DNA of 64,000 bases from Caprella mutica (taxonomy: Eukaryota; Arthropoda; Malacostraca; Amphipoda; Caprellidae), in assembly GCA_947561585.1 (NCBI GenBank), contig CANNZV010000511.1:473579-537578 (forward strand), given 5' to 3'. Shown here one piece after another: positions 1 to 11,598 of this stretch. Position 1 is the stretch's first letter. Every line of letters starts with the position of its first letter. Position numbers and translations under genes: made by a program. The notes beneath the pieces are model-generated. The model did no database searches. It was not told where the DNA came from and was given only the letters and a program-made list of their open reading frames with translations.

Positions 1-1172
1 TTAATTCTACGATTACTAATTGAAATATGTAAAAATATTGTTTTAGTGCTTGTTTATTTTCTAAAGATTAGTGCATTATTTATTACCATCTTAAATGGAT
101 ATAATTAAATTTTCAAAGTGTAATACAACTAGCTACCATTAAAATATGTTAAACAAATGAAATATTTCTAAATTGGCTCTTTAACTATCCTTTCGCTGAA
201 ATACATACATATACATACATACATATTGAGACAAGTTTCATTGAAACGTCGATACATACATATATATATATGTGTGTAGATGATCTAATACCTGGACCCA
301 AAGTGTACTTTAGGTGGATAATATGCCGTTAAGGGGCATGCCACTTAATGGCATAGTTTAAATCGTTAATTTTATAAAATTCTGTGATCAGATGTTGTTC
401 ATTGTGATATATTCAGGTGCAATTTTGTCCATTAAATCACTGTACAAAATCATTTTTTAATCAGTTTTGAAATGAAGGAGATAATTTTGTGTCTCAAGAT
501 AATTTTCGTATATATATAGATGACCTTTTAAGTGGATGCATAAGTTGGAATATGCAAACAATAGATGGCGCTACTGGAATTTTTTTGAAATTTATTATTT
601 TTATTTTCAATTAAATAATTCGATCACATTTACATAAGAGAAGAGTATCTATTTGATCATTTAGGTAAATAAATTAATTTTAGACTCTAACTAAATTAAT
701 TTCATCATTTTTCTTTAACTTTTCTCATGATTTTATTTTTCAATGCCTAGTCTTTATAATTCGTAATAGGTAAGGCTCATAGTTACCTATCTTACAGTTT
801 TACATTTTCGTAATGAAACAGTTTCACAATTAAGAAAATTGTTGGTAAATTATAGTTACTATACAGATGATTGATTCAGTCTGTGACAATTTTTTGAGTT
901 ATCGGACAGTTTTACATCTTCGTGCATTGTTGGTAGATTTTAATAGTTTTTGAATTGATAAAAAGCTTTGTGGGGTCAATTATGAGTTATCGACCATTTT
1001 TACCTCTTTGAGCATGGTAAGTAGATTCAATAAGTACATTTTAAGGGGTGGTGAACCTTTGGACAAACTTTCTTTCTCGTGTCGATAAATCGATAGTGTG
1101 ATATTAATAATGGATGGTAGTGATGTTAGATTATTTTTTTTTAAATCTATCAAAAAAGATAAAATTGAATTA
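1..1172. other. AT-rich non-coding stretch
   Basis: No open frame, RNA gene or splice-consistent exon is visible. It contains ATACATAC and TATA microsatellite tracts near 205-275 and a repeated phrase around 890-1020 (ending in a 'gagttatcg' plus 'agttttacatcttcg'-like motif) that recurs near 2300, 23.2 kb, 26.2 kb and 42.9 kb, so it is partly dispersed repeat DNA. Confidence 0.5.
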
Positions 1173-1925
1173 CAGGCATGCCTCGCTTTAAGTACAACTC
1201 ACTTTAATAAAAGTGGTCCTTGTTTTGAGTCATTTTTCGAATAAGGACCGTTCGTAAACATAGAAAACCGAGACAATTTTTGTGATTATTTCACGGTAAC
1301 TAAAGAAAACATCAAAATTATAATCCAGATGAGGTTATTAGAAGCAATTGGTTCAGAAATTCAACATGTCCTATTTTATGGTTAGTTCCGTGTTATCACT
1401 GGATTCAATATTTTCGAACACGTAAAAATCTTTATACAATAAAAGTCAATAATCATTATTTAACTTTTATATCAATTGGCATTCATGATAACAATTTGAA
1501 TAGAAGTTTAATAATAATTATCATTATTGTATTTTCTTTTCGGACGTGACAGAATATGTAGAACGTATCAATAACTTGAAACTAAGTAGGTACTCTTCTT
1601 CCAAAAATATTGCTGTTTCTTCAATGTAACACAATAATTATAGAAATCTAAGTATCTATCAATTACTCACCTAAACTGAGTGAGAGTTAAGCTATGTTTG
1701 GATTTTAAAACCTTTAATTTCACTAATTTAAACTTTCATCACAATCACAATTACCGTTTGTTAAGAGGCTTATATAGTTCTTTAACTCTAAAACAAATTT
1801 TCTTTCAATAACTCATAGAAAATAAGACAAATAATCAAGGAGTGACAATTATAAATTTGTTACTTTTATTCGCTTTTGGTAACTAAACTGAGTCGTGATT
1901 TGGTAACTAAAGCGGGGGATGCCTG
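1173..1925. mobile_element. mariner-like MITE with TA target duplication
   Basis: The left end CAGGCATGCCTCGCTTTA and the right end, read on the other strand, CAGGCATCCCCCGCTTTA form terminal inverted repeats of at least 18 bp with three mismatches. Both ends are flanked by TA (1171-1172 and 1926-1927), the target duplication used by the Tc1/mariner superfamily. The 753-bp interior is AT-rich and has no transposase frame, so it is a non-autonomous copy. The superfamily assignment rests on the TA and the terminus style only. Confidence 0.75.
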
Positions 1926-2769
1926 TATTGCAAAACAGCTGCGCCATCTACAGTGTCCCACTGTAAATATTCAGTTGCAAGAAACGTTTGCACTTATGAT
2001 TTGGCATACTTTCTCAATAAATTTAGAAACTTAATTTTTTCTGAACATTTTAATATTCTATTTGAAATAAGATACCTGGGATTAACGTTACATATATAGT
2101 GGCGCCCTCCCAGTAAATGCTTTTAGTTCAAAGAATGATATTTTTTATAAAGTTTACCACCCCTCTAAGTCAGAGAATTGATAAATTAATCTTGCTAGGT
2201 ACATCCTATGCTATCAAATAGTTCTAAATTTTCAAGCACGGTAGGTATTTTTATAGCTATTAATTATTAATGTGATTGAATTGGAAACTAGATTTGTTGG
2301 TTATTTTCGGTCAGTTCTTTTTTGAGCATGGAGGGTATTTTTATTAGTTCTTATTTAAGTGATTCAATTGTAAAACTTTGGTATGGTAAATTCTAAGTTA
2401 TCAAACAGCTCCTTAAGTCTTGGGTAATCCCATAGTTCCTTCGAGATGTTGAAAATTAATTTGCTATGTAGATTATTCTTAATAGGTACATTAAAGTGTA
2501 GTTTTTATTACATTTGAGTAAATATCATGTATGCTTTAATGACAGTTTTGGATAAAAAACTAACTGATCATAATTAAATAAATTCACTGTGCAAATAGAC
2601 TGAAAGTATAGGTTAAATGAGAAGCGGTTTGAAATATAACATGCAATTTATTAGAAAATATTCCCTGTAGCTCAACTCTATACGCTATGCCATCTTCCTT
2701 AAATAAGTAAACACAAAACAATAAAAAAAACTATAAATTGTATAAGTAAATAAGTAATCGCCATGAGAT
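1926..2769. other. AT-rich non-coding stretch downstream of the split gene
   Basis: No coding signal on either strand. The segment near 2290-2420 shares the dispersed 'ttatcggtcagtt' / 'gagcatgg' phrase seen elsewhere in the window. It lies downstream of the minus-strand gene that ends at 2856 and may hold its 3' flank. Confidence 0.4.
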
Positions 2770-2775
2770 TTTATT
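2770..2775 (-). promoter_or_regulatory. possible poly(A) signal AATAAA
   Basis: On the minus strand AATAAA lies about 80 nt past the stop codon at 2856-2858 of the terminal exon. The distance is normal for a 3' UTR end. The hexamer is common by chance in DNA this AT-rich. Confidence 0.35.
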
Positions 2776-2855
2776 TCCTTCCTCTCTTCTTGCTCTTGCT
2801 CATAATCCACTCATTATTCATTTTTGCTCTTAAATATACGAGCTTCTTCTAATGA

Positions 2856-2917
2856 TCAAATCCGATAAGTGTTTCTAAAGAATACAGGCTTGAGGAAACT
2901 CTCCAATTCTTCTTTCT
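2856..2917 (-). CDS. Terminal exon of the zinc-finger/recombinase-like gene
   Basis: The acceptor AATTCCAG precedes the exon. It continues the frame of the previous exon (one base carried over) as KKEELESFLKPVFFRNTYRI followed by TGA at 2856-2858. No domain is recognised. The exact phase fit with exon 3013-3090 is the main support. Confidence 0.55.
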
Positions 2918-3012
2918 CTGGAATTATTAATATCATAAGAAAGTAGCGTAGTTAGAATGGAAAAAATATATATCTAAATAGCAAGAGGCTATAAGAATAA
3001 GGCAATACTCAC

Positions 3013-3090
3013 TCGGGTATCTACCTAATACACTGACATAATTAGATATTTTCATAGTATCAGCTTTGCACCATCTTACGAGTCGCCTGC
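3013..3090 (-). CDS. Exon of the zinc-finger/recombinase-like gene
   Basis: A 78-nt exon between acceptor TTTTTGCAG and donor GTGAGTATT. It enters and leaves in phase 1; its other two phases are not usable with the neighbours. The peptide begins GRRLVRWCKADTMKISNYVS. No domain is recognised. Confidence 0.55.
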
Positions 3091-3846
3091 CTGCAAAAAT
3101 ATGTTGAGAATTAGAAATTTACTTCATCAAAAAGTATCATGATGATTATTAATATTAGGAGGATAAGTTTATACAGAAAATGACAGGTAAATACGTTGTT
3201 AATCAATAGAAATTAAAAAAAATCGAGGAATCTGAAAAGGAAAGATTTTATTTAAGTACATGAAGTTCTTCCAATTAATGATGGCAATTTGATTCTTTTT
3301 CTATTTAAACGAAAATGATCGAATTTGATGCTCTCTAATTAAAAATATTATATCAAAGTATCTCATACCGACAGCAGTACTGATAACTGAGATAGTTTTC
3401 TCTCACTGCTGATAATAACACCAAAAAAGTATAGATTTACCATATAGAGCTTTGAACGGTTAATAATAAAGTAATAGGTACAGTCAAAGAAAAGTGTATC
3501 TGTGATGACATTTTGACAGTTTTCTAATTTGACATTTCATAAAATAAACTTTAGTAATTCTTATGTTTGTAATTACTTATCATTGCTCTGAGTACAGGAT
3601 GATAAAATTACAAGAATTAAAAAACTGTGATTTGCGAAACTAGCATCATATGGAGACTCTTTTTCTTGATAATACATAATTGAATTATCGAGATCTTATT
3701 CTAATTTTTGACCTAAATAAGTGTTTTTCAAGTTGAAAGTTTGAAATAACTAATAATACAAGAGACATTGTTAGGGATAGTAAATCGACAGCTTCGGGCT
3801 CGAGGAAGCAATATATAGATATAGAAGAAATTAAAAATATAATTAC

Positions 3847-3910
3847 CTCTGGAATTTTTCGGTGTCGGAAGATTCACGTTTCTTTTCATATTGGAGGACT
3901 CTCCGTGAAT
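3847..3910 (-). CDS. Exon of the zinc-finger/recombinase-like gene
   Basis: A 64-nt exon between TATTTCAG and GTAATTAT, entering in phase 0 and leaving in phase 1, matching both neighbours. A second phase is also open in this exon but does not join downstream. The peptide is lysine/asparagine-rich. Confidence 0.5.
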
Positions 3911-4020
3911 CTGAAATAGATAAAGTTGTTTAAAATAGATTCAACGTAAAATAATAAACTAATAACATATATTTTGATTGAATTAAATTACATATTCAAT
4001 TACATATATTTTTTAGCTAC

Positions 4021-4094
4021 CTCTGGAATATAATCAAGTTTTCGGTGAACAGATCTCATTGGCTGCTCCTTTTCAAAACTGCTTCTTTTCCTTT
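4021..4094 (-). CDS. Exon of the zinc-finger/recombinase-like gene
   Basis: A 74-nt exon between TTATTACAG and GTAGCTAA. Only the phase-1 entry is open, giving a basic peptide starting KRKRSSFEKEQPMRSVHRKL. A basic cluster like this could be a nuclear localisation signal, which is an inference. It leaves in phase 0. Confidence 0.55.
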
Positions 4095-5033
4095 CTGTAA
4101 TAAAAAGAACAACAAATTAGTGCTTCTTGTGTCTAAGAAATTATGAGAAAATTTGTGAGGGAATTAAAATAAGGAATGACAGCCAAATTAACTATATCTC
4201 CACAACCAGTAAGGAGTTAAATTACCTACAGAACTGATATTAATTTCTATGAATAATGTGAATAAATGTGTAGTAATACTGCTAAATTTAGACTGTGAGG
4301 CAATAAATTACATTACATCACGATTTTGTTGCGAAAAATATGTGCCAATTTGTGTATAAAACACTAGTAACATATATTCGTTGTAGGGCAGACTAACAAA
4401 ATTACTGTAACTATAGTGAATTTTGATAATGAATATTTAGTTAACCAATTGATAACCAATTACTTTATTCATACCTTTATTACATATAAAATCTACACAA
4501 TTATTTTTTGTATTTCAAAATGTTACTTAATCTTTTGTAATATCTCAAGTTCTACAATGATAGTAGAAAAAATTTTGGTCAATCATACTAAATAATAAAA
4601 TAGTGATATCCCTATAAATTTATAGGGATAATCAATTACAGATAATAAACTAGCAAATTTTCAGTTCAGATAAAAATAACAGGTCAGGCTGACTTATTAG
4701 TTGAGTCAAAGTAAACACAAGATAGGAGTTTTCTTCTTGATCAATTCGTATAATTCAGTAAATTGTCTTAACTGAATGTATCTGTCTTTTAATTAGGAGT
4801 AGATTACTCTTTTTAGTGAATCAAGAATATTGGAAAGAGTCACATTGACTCCCAAGGACGAGTCAGTTTAGAGGACAATTGAATACTCAAATTTTGAGTC
4901 AATTTGATGCCTGTGTTTCTCTCAGTGTAGCTACAAGAAAAGTAGGAAACATGGCAATGATAAAGGTACTAGATAAGACTGAGCGGTTAGAAAGAAAGTA
5001 TATACTAGTTGACCATTGCAAATTAATTCTCAC

Positions 5034-5162
5034 TTTTCATATCCTCTTCATAATCAGAAGAATCCAATGCTGTTTCAACTATTGGCTGAAACAATGGATC
5101 AGTGTGCGAGTCATTGTCCGATGAGATGTCCGACTTGTCAGATGGTGGAGAATCAAAACGCA
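5034..5162 (-). CDS. Acidic/serine-rich exon of the zinc-finger/recombinase-like gene
   Basis: A 129-nt exon between TCTCTTACAG and GTGAGAAT, phase 1 in and out. It encodes a Ser/Asp-rich segment (for example SDKSDISSDNDSHTDP) and ends LDSSDYEEDMK. The composition suggests a disordered linker. No catalytic motif is present. Confidence 0.6.
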
Positions 5163-5463
5163 CTGTAAGAGAAAAATCAATGGCTCTCAGTTAATTTGGA
5201 GAATATTAACAACATTTATCATTCAGGGATCAGAAAATCACAAAACTAAAACATGCTTTGAAAAATTTACCACATTCATTGATTTTATTGCAGATTGTTT
5301 ATTTCACTTATGAGTGAAAAATTTCACTCATAAGTATCAATATATGATAAAAGTCGTTGCTGTTTACATAGATTCATTGAATCATTTTTATTTAAATGAA
5401 AACATAGCTATGTCTTCACTTTATGAGGAAATTATTTCATAATAAGACCTAATATATACTTAC

Positions 5464-5541
5464 TTGACTTTCGAGCCCGTAAACTGTCTATTCTTTTCTT
5501 CTGATTATGATTCCTTTCCTCAAGTTCCTCGGAAGAATTTT
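5464..5541 (-). CDS. Charged exon of the zinc-finger/recombinase-like gene
   Basis: A 78-nt exon between TTTTCTGAAG and GTAAGTAT, phase 1 in and out. It encodes ENSSEELEERNHNQKKRIDS and a basic tail, probably helical or disordered. The donor is near-consensus. Confidence 0.55.
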
Positions 5542-5828
5542 CTTCAGAAAACAACATTGATAGAAAAATTAGGAAAATCATGTCAAGTGGAATTAAGTAT
5601 ATCAACAATATTTTTCAAATATCTACCAGCAGAATATGCAATGCAAATCAAATTCTTCACGGGAATTTCGAAAATTGTACATCTAAATAAGTCTTACGCT
5701 TTCTAGCAATAAATCAAGCTAAATCATCAATTGACATCTTTATTTATTCCAAAATTTCATTATATTTAATTTGGAACTTAATTCTTACTAATCTTCAATC
5801 TATGACATATCTCAGACGATTTACTTAC

Positions 5829-5930
5829 CAATGAACTCCGTCGCAATAACAGGGGTTGTTATTGTTATTATTTTTCCAGGGGTTGATATAATATCCGCAT
5901 TTACCTGATTTGGAGTTTTTGATCTTTCTT
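5829..5930 (-). CDS. Exon following the recombinase-like domain
   Basis: A 102-nt exon between CTTTCTCCAG and GTAAGTAA, phase 1 in and out. It encodes EERSKTPNQVNADIISTPGK and a Thr/Ile-rich end. An internal CAG|GTAAAT at about 5905 could serve as an alternative donor that shortens the exon. Confidence 0.55.
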
Positions 5931-6087
5931 CTGGAGAAAGAGAAGAGAATGATAATAGGAAAACTTTGCATAAAATTTCGAGATGAGTAATTATAGCGAA
6001 TAAGGTGTATATTTATATCAATAAATGATAAAATTTGAAAGTAAAAAAAACAAAAATTCAAGAGAAACAAAAATATTACCAACTTAC

Positions 6088-6790
6088 CTGAAATTTCTGA
6101 TGCATAGGTGTCATGTAAAAATTTTCCAACGGAAGATAGAGTTGCCTGTGCTCTAGGAGCTTGATATACATTTTTATTTATATCAGCGGAATGGCCCATA
6201 TGATCATAGAACAGATCTTCGTTACCGTCATGTATTTTAGCTCTCATAGTTGAGAGATAATGTCTCACTTGAGTTGAGGTTATCTCTACACCACTTTTGC
6301 AACTAATCACCCTGAAATCGTGATAACCACTACAGTATGTGTTGGACTTAATGCTAGGGAACACATACGAATTATTTTTAGATATTTTTGCATTTCTTCT
6401 AATAGTGTCATCAGTGAGGTAATTTAATAGCGGAGAGAGTGATTTTGGAATTATTACGTCTATTATTTTTTTTGGATTTTTGCCAGCTAAGTATGCAATG
6501 TAGTACTCCTTCATCATTACATCTTCACAATCTTCATTTATTATCCATTCTCCATTGAGTGCCTGTGAGAGATCTGTTAATTTCATACCAGATATCTCGT
6601 TAGCACTCCTTCCATTCATCAAAATTAATTTAGTTATGACAAGGCGTCTAATTTGAGGAAAATCTTCAAATGACAATGTTTCTTCCTCTATGAATGATTT
6701 CAGTCCATCTTCAATGAAAGTCTTCATTTTTTGAATATCACTGGATTCCGGCAAATTGACTGGACGTCGGCTGTGTTCCATCCTTCTCAT
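6088..6790 (-). CDS. Tyrosine-recombinase-like catalytic exon
   Basis: The exon starts after acceptor TTTAATTACAG and ends at donor GTAAGTTGG in phase 1. Counting from its first codon (ATG), it shows the tyrosine-recombinase layout: R61 in GRSANEISGM, basic residues near K104, R176 in TSTQVRHYLST, H200 in DHMGHS and Y209 in NKNVYQAP. These correspond to the family's R...R...H...Y residues, so the catalytic set appears intact here. In known relatives this domain follows zinc fingers, as it does in this gene. The phase-0 entry fits the SLKK end of the preceding exon. The exon is open throughout, in contrast to the broken exon upstream. Whether the domain recombines DNA or has been adopted for another role cannot be told. 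It could be read alone as a Crypton relic, but the surrounding exons argue for a spliced gene. Confidence 0.7.
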
Positions 6791-6846
6791 CTGTAATTAA
6801 AGTATAAAAGTTCGATATTGAAAATATTAATTTACCTAGCCATTAC

Positions 6847-7006
6847 CTTTTTAGCGATAACTCTGTCAACATAACATAAAATACTAACTACCCATTTGGT
6901 TCAATTATATTGGTTGTAATCACATTCTTATCATAATTGCAAACATCTTCACGACATTAAAGTTTCTAGATATTATAGAGAATAAATTTCTATGGAGACA
7001 CTCATA
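6847..7006 (-). pseudogene. 3' part of the central exon, cut off by the 25.8-kb insertion
   Basis: On the minus strand the sequence resumes beside the insertion with YECLHRN, in frame with the REQL end at 32800. A one-base loss near 6943 shifts the frame and a TAG follows near 6893; the last codons read TELSLKK before donor GTAATGG. The final phase (0) matches the next exon. The segment is therefore exon sequence that has decayed. Confidence 0.6.
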
Positions 7007-7029
7007 CCCAGGGAGAAAATTATAGGGGG

Positions 7030-7450
7030 GACATAGAAGATTTTGGGAGATTAAAGGAGTCTTTCTACCATAATCATAGAAGAGAATTGGGGGTGCTTAT
7101 GTCCAAGTTTTCTACCATGTTCACTCCTATAACTAAAAGGGGGAATCTCCTATACTATCAGATGATTTCACCCATAATCATAGAAGATTTTGGGAGATTA
7201 AAGGAGTCTTTCTACCATAATCATAGAAGAGAATTGGGGGTGCTTTTGTCCAAGTTTTCTACCATGTTCACTCCTATAATTAAAGGGGGGAATCTCCTAT
7301 ACTATCAGATAATTTCACCCATAATCATGGAAGATTTTGGGAGATTAAAGGAGTATTTCTACCATAATCATAGAAGAGAATTGGGGGTGCTTCACTCTTA
7401 TAATTTAAGGGGGGTATCTCCCATAATATCTGATTATCTCACCTATAATT
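7030..7450. repeat. About 175-bp tandem repeat near the left terminus
   Basis: Phrases such as GAAGATTTTGGGAGATTAAA and CATAGAAGAGAATTGGGGGT recur two to three times. The apparent frame through them (7087-7452) exists because of the repeat and has no protein features. The right arm (32210-32770) holds one more unit. Confidence 0.75.
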
Positions 7451-8042
7451 AAAGAAGATCATAGTATATTATACATATGGAGTTTTCAGATAATTTGCAT
7501 CCTATAATCTACCATATATCAAAGGGTTTACCCCCGAAGATCTCCGTTATTATCCGAAGAAACTAACGGATATAGCTTCCAACATAATATCTGATAACTT
7601 CACCCATGATTATAGGAGTTGATTTGAAGGAAGTTTTGATATAATTTCCTACCTATAATCTATCATATATCAAAGGATTCACCTCTGAAGATCATCGTAA
7701 TTATCCGATGAAGACGATTACCACAGATGACAATTTCTTGGTCAAACCAACATCTACTATTTGTTATGAACGGTTTTTACTTGTTATAACATTTGAGAAA
7801 ATAAAAATTCAATTATCATTTACGATAAAAAACAAATTCATGATCATCTGGAACAAACTGTTTCAAATAACCACGTCATTTACTAACAGCTAAACATAAC
7901 TATTTTAAAGCCTTATCAACATATTTGAATATTAGAGCCCAGCATTATAAAATGAAGTACAAAGGACAGTGAAATATTGGTTTATCTTAACTCATTCTTT
8001 AATAAGAAAATACATAGAACTTCTACGAATACACAATCAATA

Positions 8043-8428
8043 CTAAAAAGATATTGAATTGAATTGAGGGTGGAGGGGATTGAACTGAGGAAGAGAGGGA
8101 GAGGAGTGATTGAATTTAGGGTAGAATGGATTAAACAGAGGGTGGAGGGAGTTGAACAGAGGGTCTGGAGGGAGTTGAACCGAGGGTGGAGGGAGTTGAA
8201 CCGAGGGTGGAGGGAGTTGAACCGAGGGTGGAGGGAGTTGAACTGAGGGTTGAGGGAGTTGAACTGAGGGTGGAGGGGATTGAACCGATGGTGATGGAGA
8301 TGGAACAGAGGATGGAACTTTAGGTTTTCGTCTACTACCTCCTTCCCAGTCCCTTGCGCCTTTTAGAATATCTCTGGCACAGGAGAGCACCCCTGCTCTC
8401 GAGCAATCCTGTTTCTTCAGTATTGAAT
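8043..8428 (-). pseudogene. Arm gene, 3' exon with proline-rich repeats (left copy)
   Basis: Acceptor TTATTTTCACAG precedes the exon. It encodes a short Cys/Arg-containing segment (SILKKQDCSRAEVLSCARD) followed by VQLPPPS-type heptapeptide repeats from 21-bp DNA repeats. An extra base at about 8165 shifts the repeat frame, unlike the right-arm copy (31191-31528). The function is unknown; the repeat number differs between the arms. Confidence 0.45.
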
Positions 8429-8723
8429 CTGTGAAAATAAGAAAGATAAACTTTCTTTAATAAATACGGGGATTGGAAGAATTTTATGGTGATATTCAAC
8501 GAGCTGCGAAAAAAATTGTTATCCACTATTTTTACCCTCATTACTGAAGGCAAATTCAATCAATCTTTATGTGAAGGATAGTTCTGTATAATACAATATA
8601 AATCTTGTCAAGAATTGTAAATGAATGAAAATCACTCTTCAGGAGAGAGCCTCTGTTATGCTCCAAGATTTAGCTAAAATTTTCAATTAGTTTGATACGA
8701 TGCGTCTATGTATAAAATAGTAC

Positions 8724-8898
8724 CAACTATTGGAGTCGCTATAAGATGATCCTTGAAGCTATTCTTGGACTTGACTCTCTTCTCCCCAAGACTAGTGAGC
8801 GAAAAACTCATAGCCAAAGATGGCGAGAACAACCTCTTCATAATCATCCTTGTTGTCTCCATTGTGTGTGCCCCAGAGATCTTATCCAATGTAGATTT
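8724..8898 (-). CDS. Arm gene, 5' exon (left copy), DUF4806-like
   Basis: This is the mirror copy of 30721-30895, identical in its translation. The exon follows acceptor TTATCAACAG and encodes STLDKISGAHTMETTRMIMK followed by a RLFSP...F..H segment. The pattern (glycine loop, helix with MKRLF, then an F-containing end) resembles the insect DUF4806 domain, whose function is not established. The resemblance is from memory and modest. Donor G|GTACTA leaves phase 1 and fits the 3' exon. Confidence 0.45.
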
Positions 8899-9229
8899 CT
8901 GTTGATAAAATAAATTGATAAAGAAGATTCACAATTACTACACAAAAAAAATAGAATTATTGTTTTTTTACTTCTCTATCGATTGGTATCCATGAAATTT
9001 TCCCTTCCAGCTTTTCTAATCAAAGAAATTAAGTAATGATTATTAATTTTAATACATCTGATTAAAATCAGTGTATAACTAAACGAATAAAAAATATGTT
9101 TAAAAAGTAGACATTTTTTTAAAGTAGTATATATTTATAATGCATGGGATTGATATAAAATTGTAGTCTAAAATAAAATTGTCTGAAAAAAGATAGTTTC
9201 CATTTCATAAAAAAATGGTAACGAATAGT

Positions 9230-9345
9230 CCTGGTAAAGAATCGTCCTGGTAACAAAACGTCCTAGTAACGAAACGTCCGGGTACGAAACGTCCGGGTAC
9301 GAAACGTCCGAATACGAAACGTTCAGGAACGAAACGTCCGGTCAC
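9230..9345. repeat. 15-bp GAAACGTCCGGGTAC repeats in the left arm
   Basis: About seven imperfect units of (T)ACGAAACGTCC... run towards the arm's inner part. The same block lies inverted at 30290-30410. It is more GC-rich than its surroundings; subterminal repeats like this often bind transposases, which is only an inference here. Confidence 0.6.
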
Positions 9346-9770
9346 CCTGGTGAATATGTCTACACTTTGAAACATAATATTTATATAGCTAGCATAATAG
9401 GGTCACGCAGGTAAATTGCGGCACTTCAATTTTTAATTGCGGCCCTCTCATGAGATTCTTTTAAATTACATTAAAATGTTGCATAACTATCAAAATAAGC
9501 GCAATGCAGGCTATAATTTATTAATTTAAGTTTTTAACGAGTGTTTTGAAGCTATGATGTTTCTGTTGTTAGAGGCCGCAGTTGGTTAGGGTGCCGCAAT
9601 TTACCTACTTCACCCTAGTGATAATACTGATACCTAGTTACTGACTTAGGTACTGTTCTTTGACATCTTTCCTTGATTCATTGATTAATAGACACACAAG
9701 CCTACCTAGGTTTAGGTAGTAGTATCTAGTTACCGAAGTGAATAATTTCTTTTTCTTCTATTCGATTTTG

Positions 9771-11277
9771 TGACGTAGTTAGTTTACTTCACTATAACGT
9801 CTCAGTGTATGGGCTCTTAAGTGATTAGGATCTTACTTTGTGGTATTTTCAGATTCCTTTCTCTTTATAAATCTCTTTCTACTAAATACTCATGGTACCA
9901 TGCCCTAGAACCACCTTGCCACTATGGTTCCGACCTCAGGCCTCTGGTCCAAGCTTAACTGTATTTAAGGGTAATAATGGTAAAGTAATTAACACTTAAA
10001 GAGATTATATTCATTGGTCAAGCACATGTTATTACAAATAATATCTCCTCTAGAACGCTCGCAAGTTAAGGTCTCAAATAACTACGAACAGGAGAATAGG
10101 TGTGTAGCTCACGAGAGCAAATCGGTAACTAACTTGACTGTCACTTACTTACAATCATATAGGTTCGTGATGATAGTAATGCATACACAATTGCTGTGTT
10201 TGCTTTACTACATCGCTCCCCCCTTCCGAAAATTTCAAAGTTACAATTCACATTTTTCCAAAACTGCCAGCTGGTTTGTCTACCCATTGTTACTCTATAT
10301 TGAACAATGTTCAGACGCTCACGCTGTTAGTGGAAACATGTATATTGGATCTCTTGAAATTTCTCGAACCGGTAATAAACATATTATTAGAAAATTGAAA
10401 AATCTGAGTTTTAATTCGTTCTAGAAATATGTAAGACTAATGTGCATTCACCAAATGTTCTTAAATTTTTAATCTTACCTATACAATCTTAATTTTGCTT
10501 TAACAATATTTTTATTTATTCTCAAAATAATCTAAGTTACTCCTACCTAATATGTCTCAGTTCAAAAATGTAACAACTTTTTCATTTTATAAACGTAATA
10601 ACTTGCCTAATCTATTAGAGATCTCACCCCTCCCTCCTAATATGTAGATTTTTAGTCTAAATATTAACAGAGACCTTTGATCACTCCAATACATTACACA
10701 AATTGTTACTGCATTTACATTTAAAAAAAATTTATTATCAAAAAAAAATTTTCATTTATAAGAAATATATTTAATGAACTTAGTTATGTTTTATTTTAAT
10801 AACCTTCCTTTTTTATTGATAAAAGTAATTTTTCATTTTAATTTATCATATGTTATGATATCGTATTTTATGATCTTTTAATGAATTTTTATTCGTAATT
10901 GAAGTTATATGAATTTTGATCATCTTTATCAAATTTTGAGACAGTTGTGATCTTTAAATTTAAATCTTAAAATTAACACCGAAAAAAAAATTAAACTTAA
11001 AATTAACACCGAAAGAAAAATTAAACTTAAAATTAAATTCAATTGAAAAAACGATTATTATTAATTTTCACTTAAAATTACCCAAACTTAAAATTAAAAA
11101 AAAATTAAAATAATGATCAAATTGAGTTTGAGGAAAAAAAATCTTAAATGCTGTTAGGTTTAGTTTTGGTAATTTCGATTTTTGGCCTTCGTTTTGCCTG
11201 AGGCATTACTATAACTGTTGTCGCCTGTATATTAACTGCCTGATCATTAAAAACATTGACTGTTCCACCTAGTTCCC
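9771..11277. other. Non-coding core segment left of the small ORF
   Basis: Unique AT-rich sequence between the left arm and the small membrane-protein ORF. By position it should hold the 3' LTR if the minus-strand gypsy unit had one, but no direct repeat of it is seen at 18.0-19.2 kb. A 136-codon frame at 10014-10424 has no recognisable feature and is probably chance. Homopurine/A-rich repeats (AAACTTAAAATTAA) occur at 10970-11120. Confidence 0.5.
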
Positions 11278-11598
11278 CTAATCTAAAGGGGTGTTTCGCT
11301 TAATCTGATTAAAAGCTTCAGTCGCCATCTTAGACCTCAAATTCCTAATTTCGTACATTTTCATATCCTCTTCTGACTTGATCTTTTTTGACTGATGATA
11401 CCCACATACGAGAATCATCACAACCAGTAGTGTTAGAATTAACACTAAAATGTCGCTGAACAAGTCTGGTATTAGGTCGTACTTTGTAGACCCCATGTTT
11501 TTAATGGTTTGCTCCAAATGGGCCTTATTCATTGAAGATGATTTCTGGATCAGCTCCACTACTGAGTTCAGGTCAAAGTTGCTCTGAGTCTGTCCCAT
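11278..11598 (-). CDS. Small membrane protein in env position of the gypsy unit
   Basis: A 106-residue ORF begins MGQTQS, which fits an N-myristoylation signal (Met-Gly with Ser at position 6). Residues about 46-66 form one strongly hydrophobic segment (DILVLILTLLVVMILVCGYH), followed by a basic/charged tail. An acceptor-like ATCGTTTCGATTTCAG lies about 160 nt upstream, so it may be expressed from a spliced RNA as env genes are. It lies 3' of pol on the same strand. The size is far below retroviral Env and no surface or fusion features are present; a membrane-anchored accessory or matrix-like role is possible. I do not recognise the family. Confidence 0.5.
   Translation of the reverse strand: MGQTQSNFDLNSVVELIQKSSSMNKAHLEQTIKNMGSTKYDLIPDLFSDILVLILTLLVVMILVCGYHQSKKIKSEEDMKMYEIRNLRSKMATEAFNQIKRNTPLD

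Larger units (their letters stand above)
7007..9770. repeat. Left long inverted arm of the composite element
   Basis: This arm is the near-identical reverse complement of 30283-32799 plus 19168-19589. It includes imperfect repeats of about 175 bp at 7030-7450 (one unit fewer than in the right arm), a GA-rich 21-bp repeat block at 8060-8330, a two-exon gene and a 15-bp repeat block at 9230-9345. The inner limit is where identity stops, after the ATTCGATTTTG shared by both arms. Confidence 0.85.

Noticed and set aside
10014..10424. 136-codon frame in the element core
   Set aside because: No start context, domain or composition supports a protein; probably chance.
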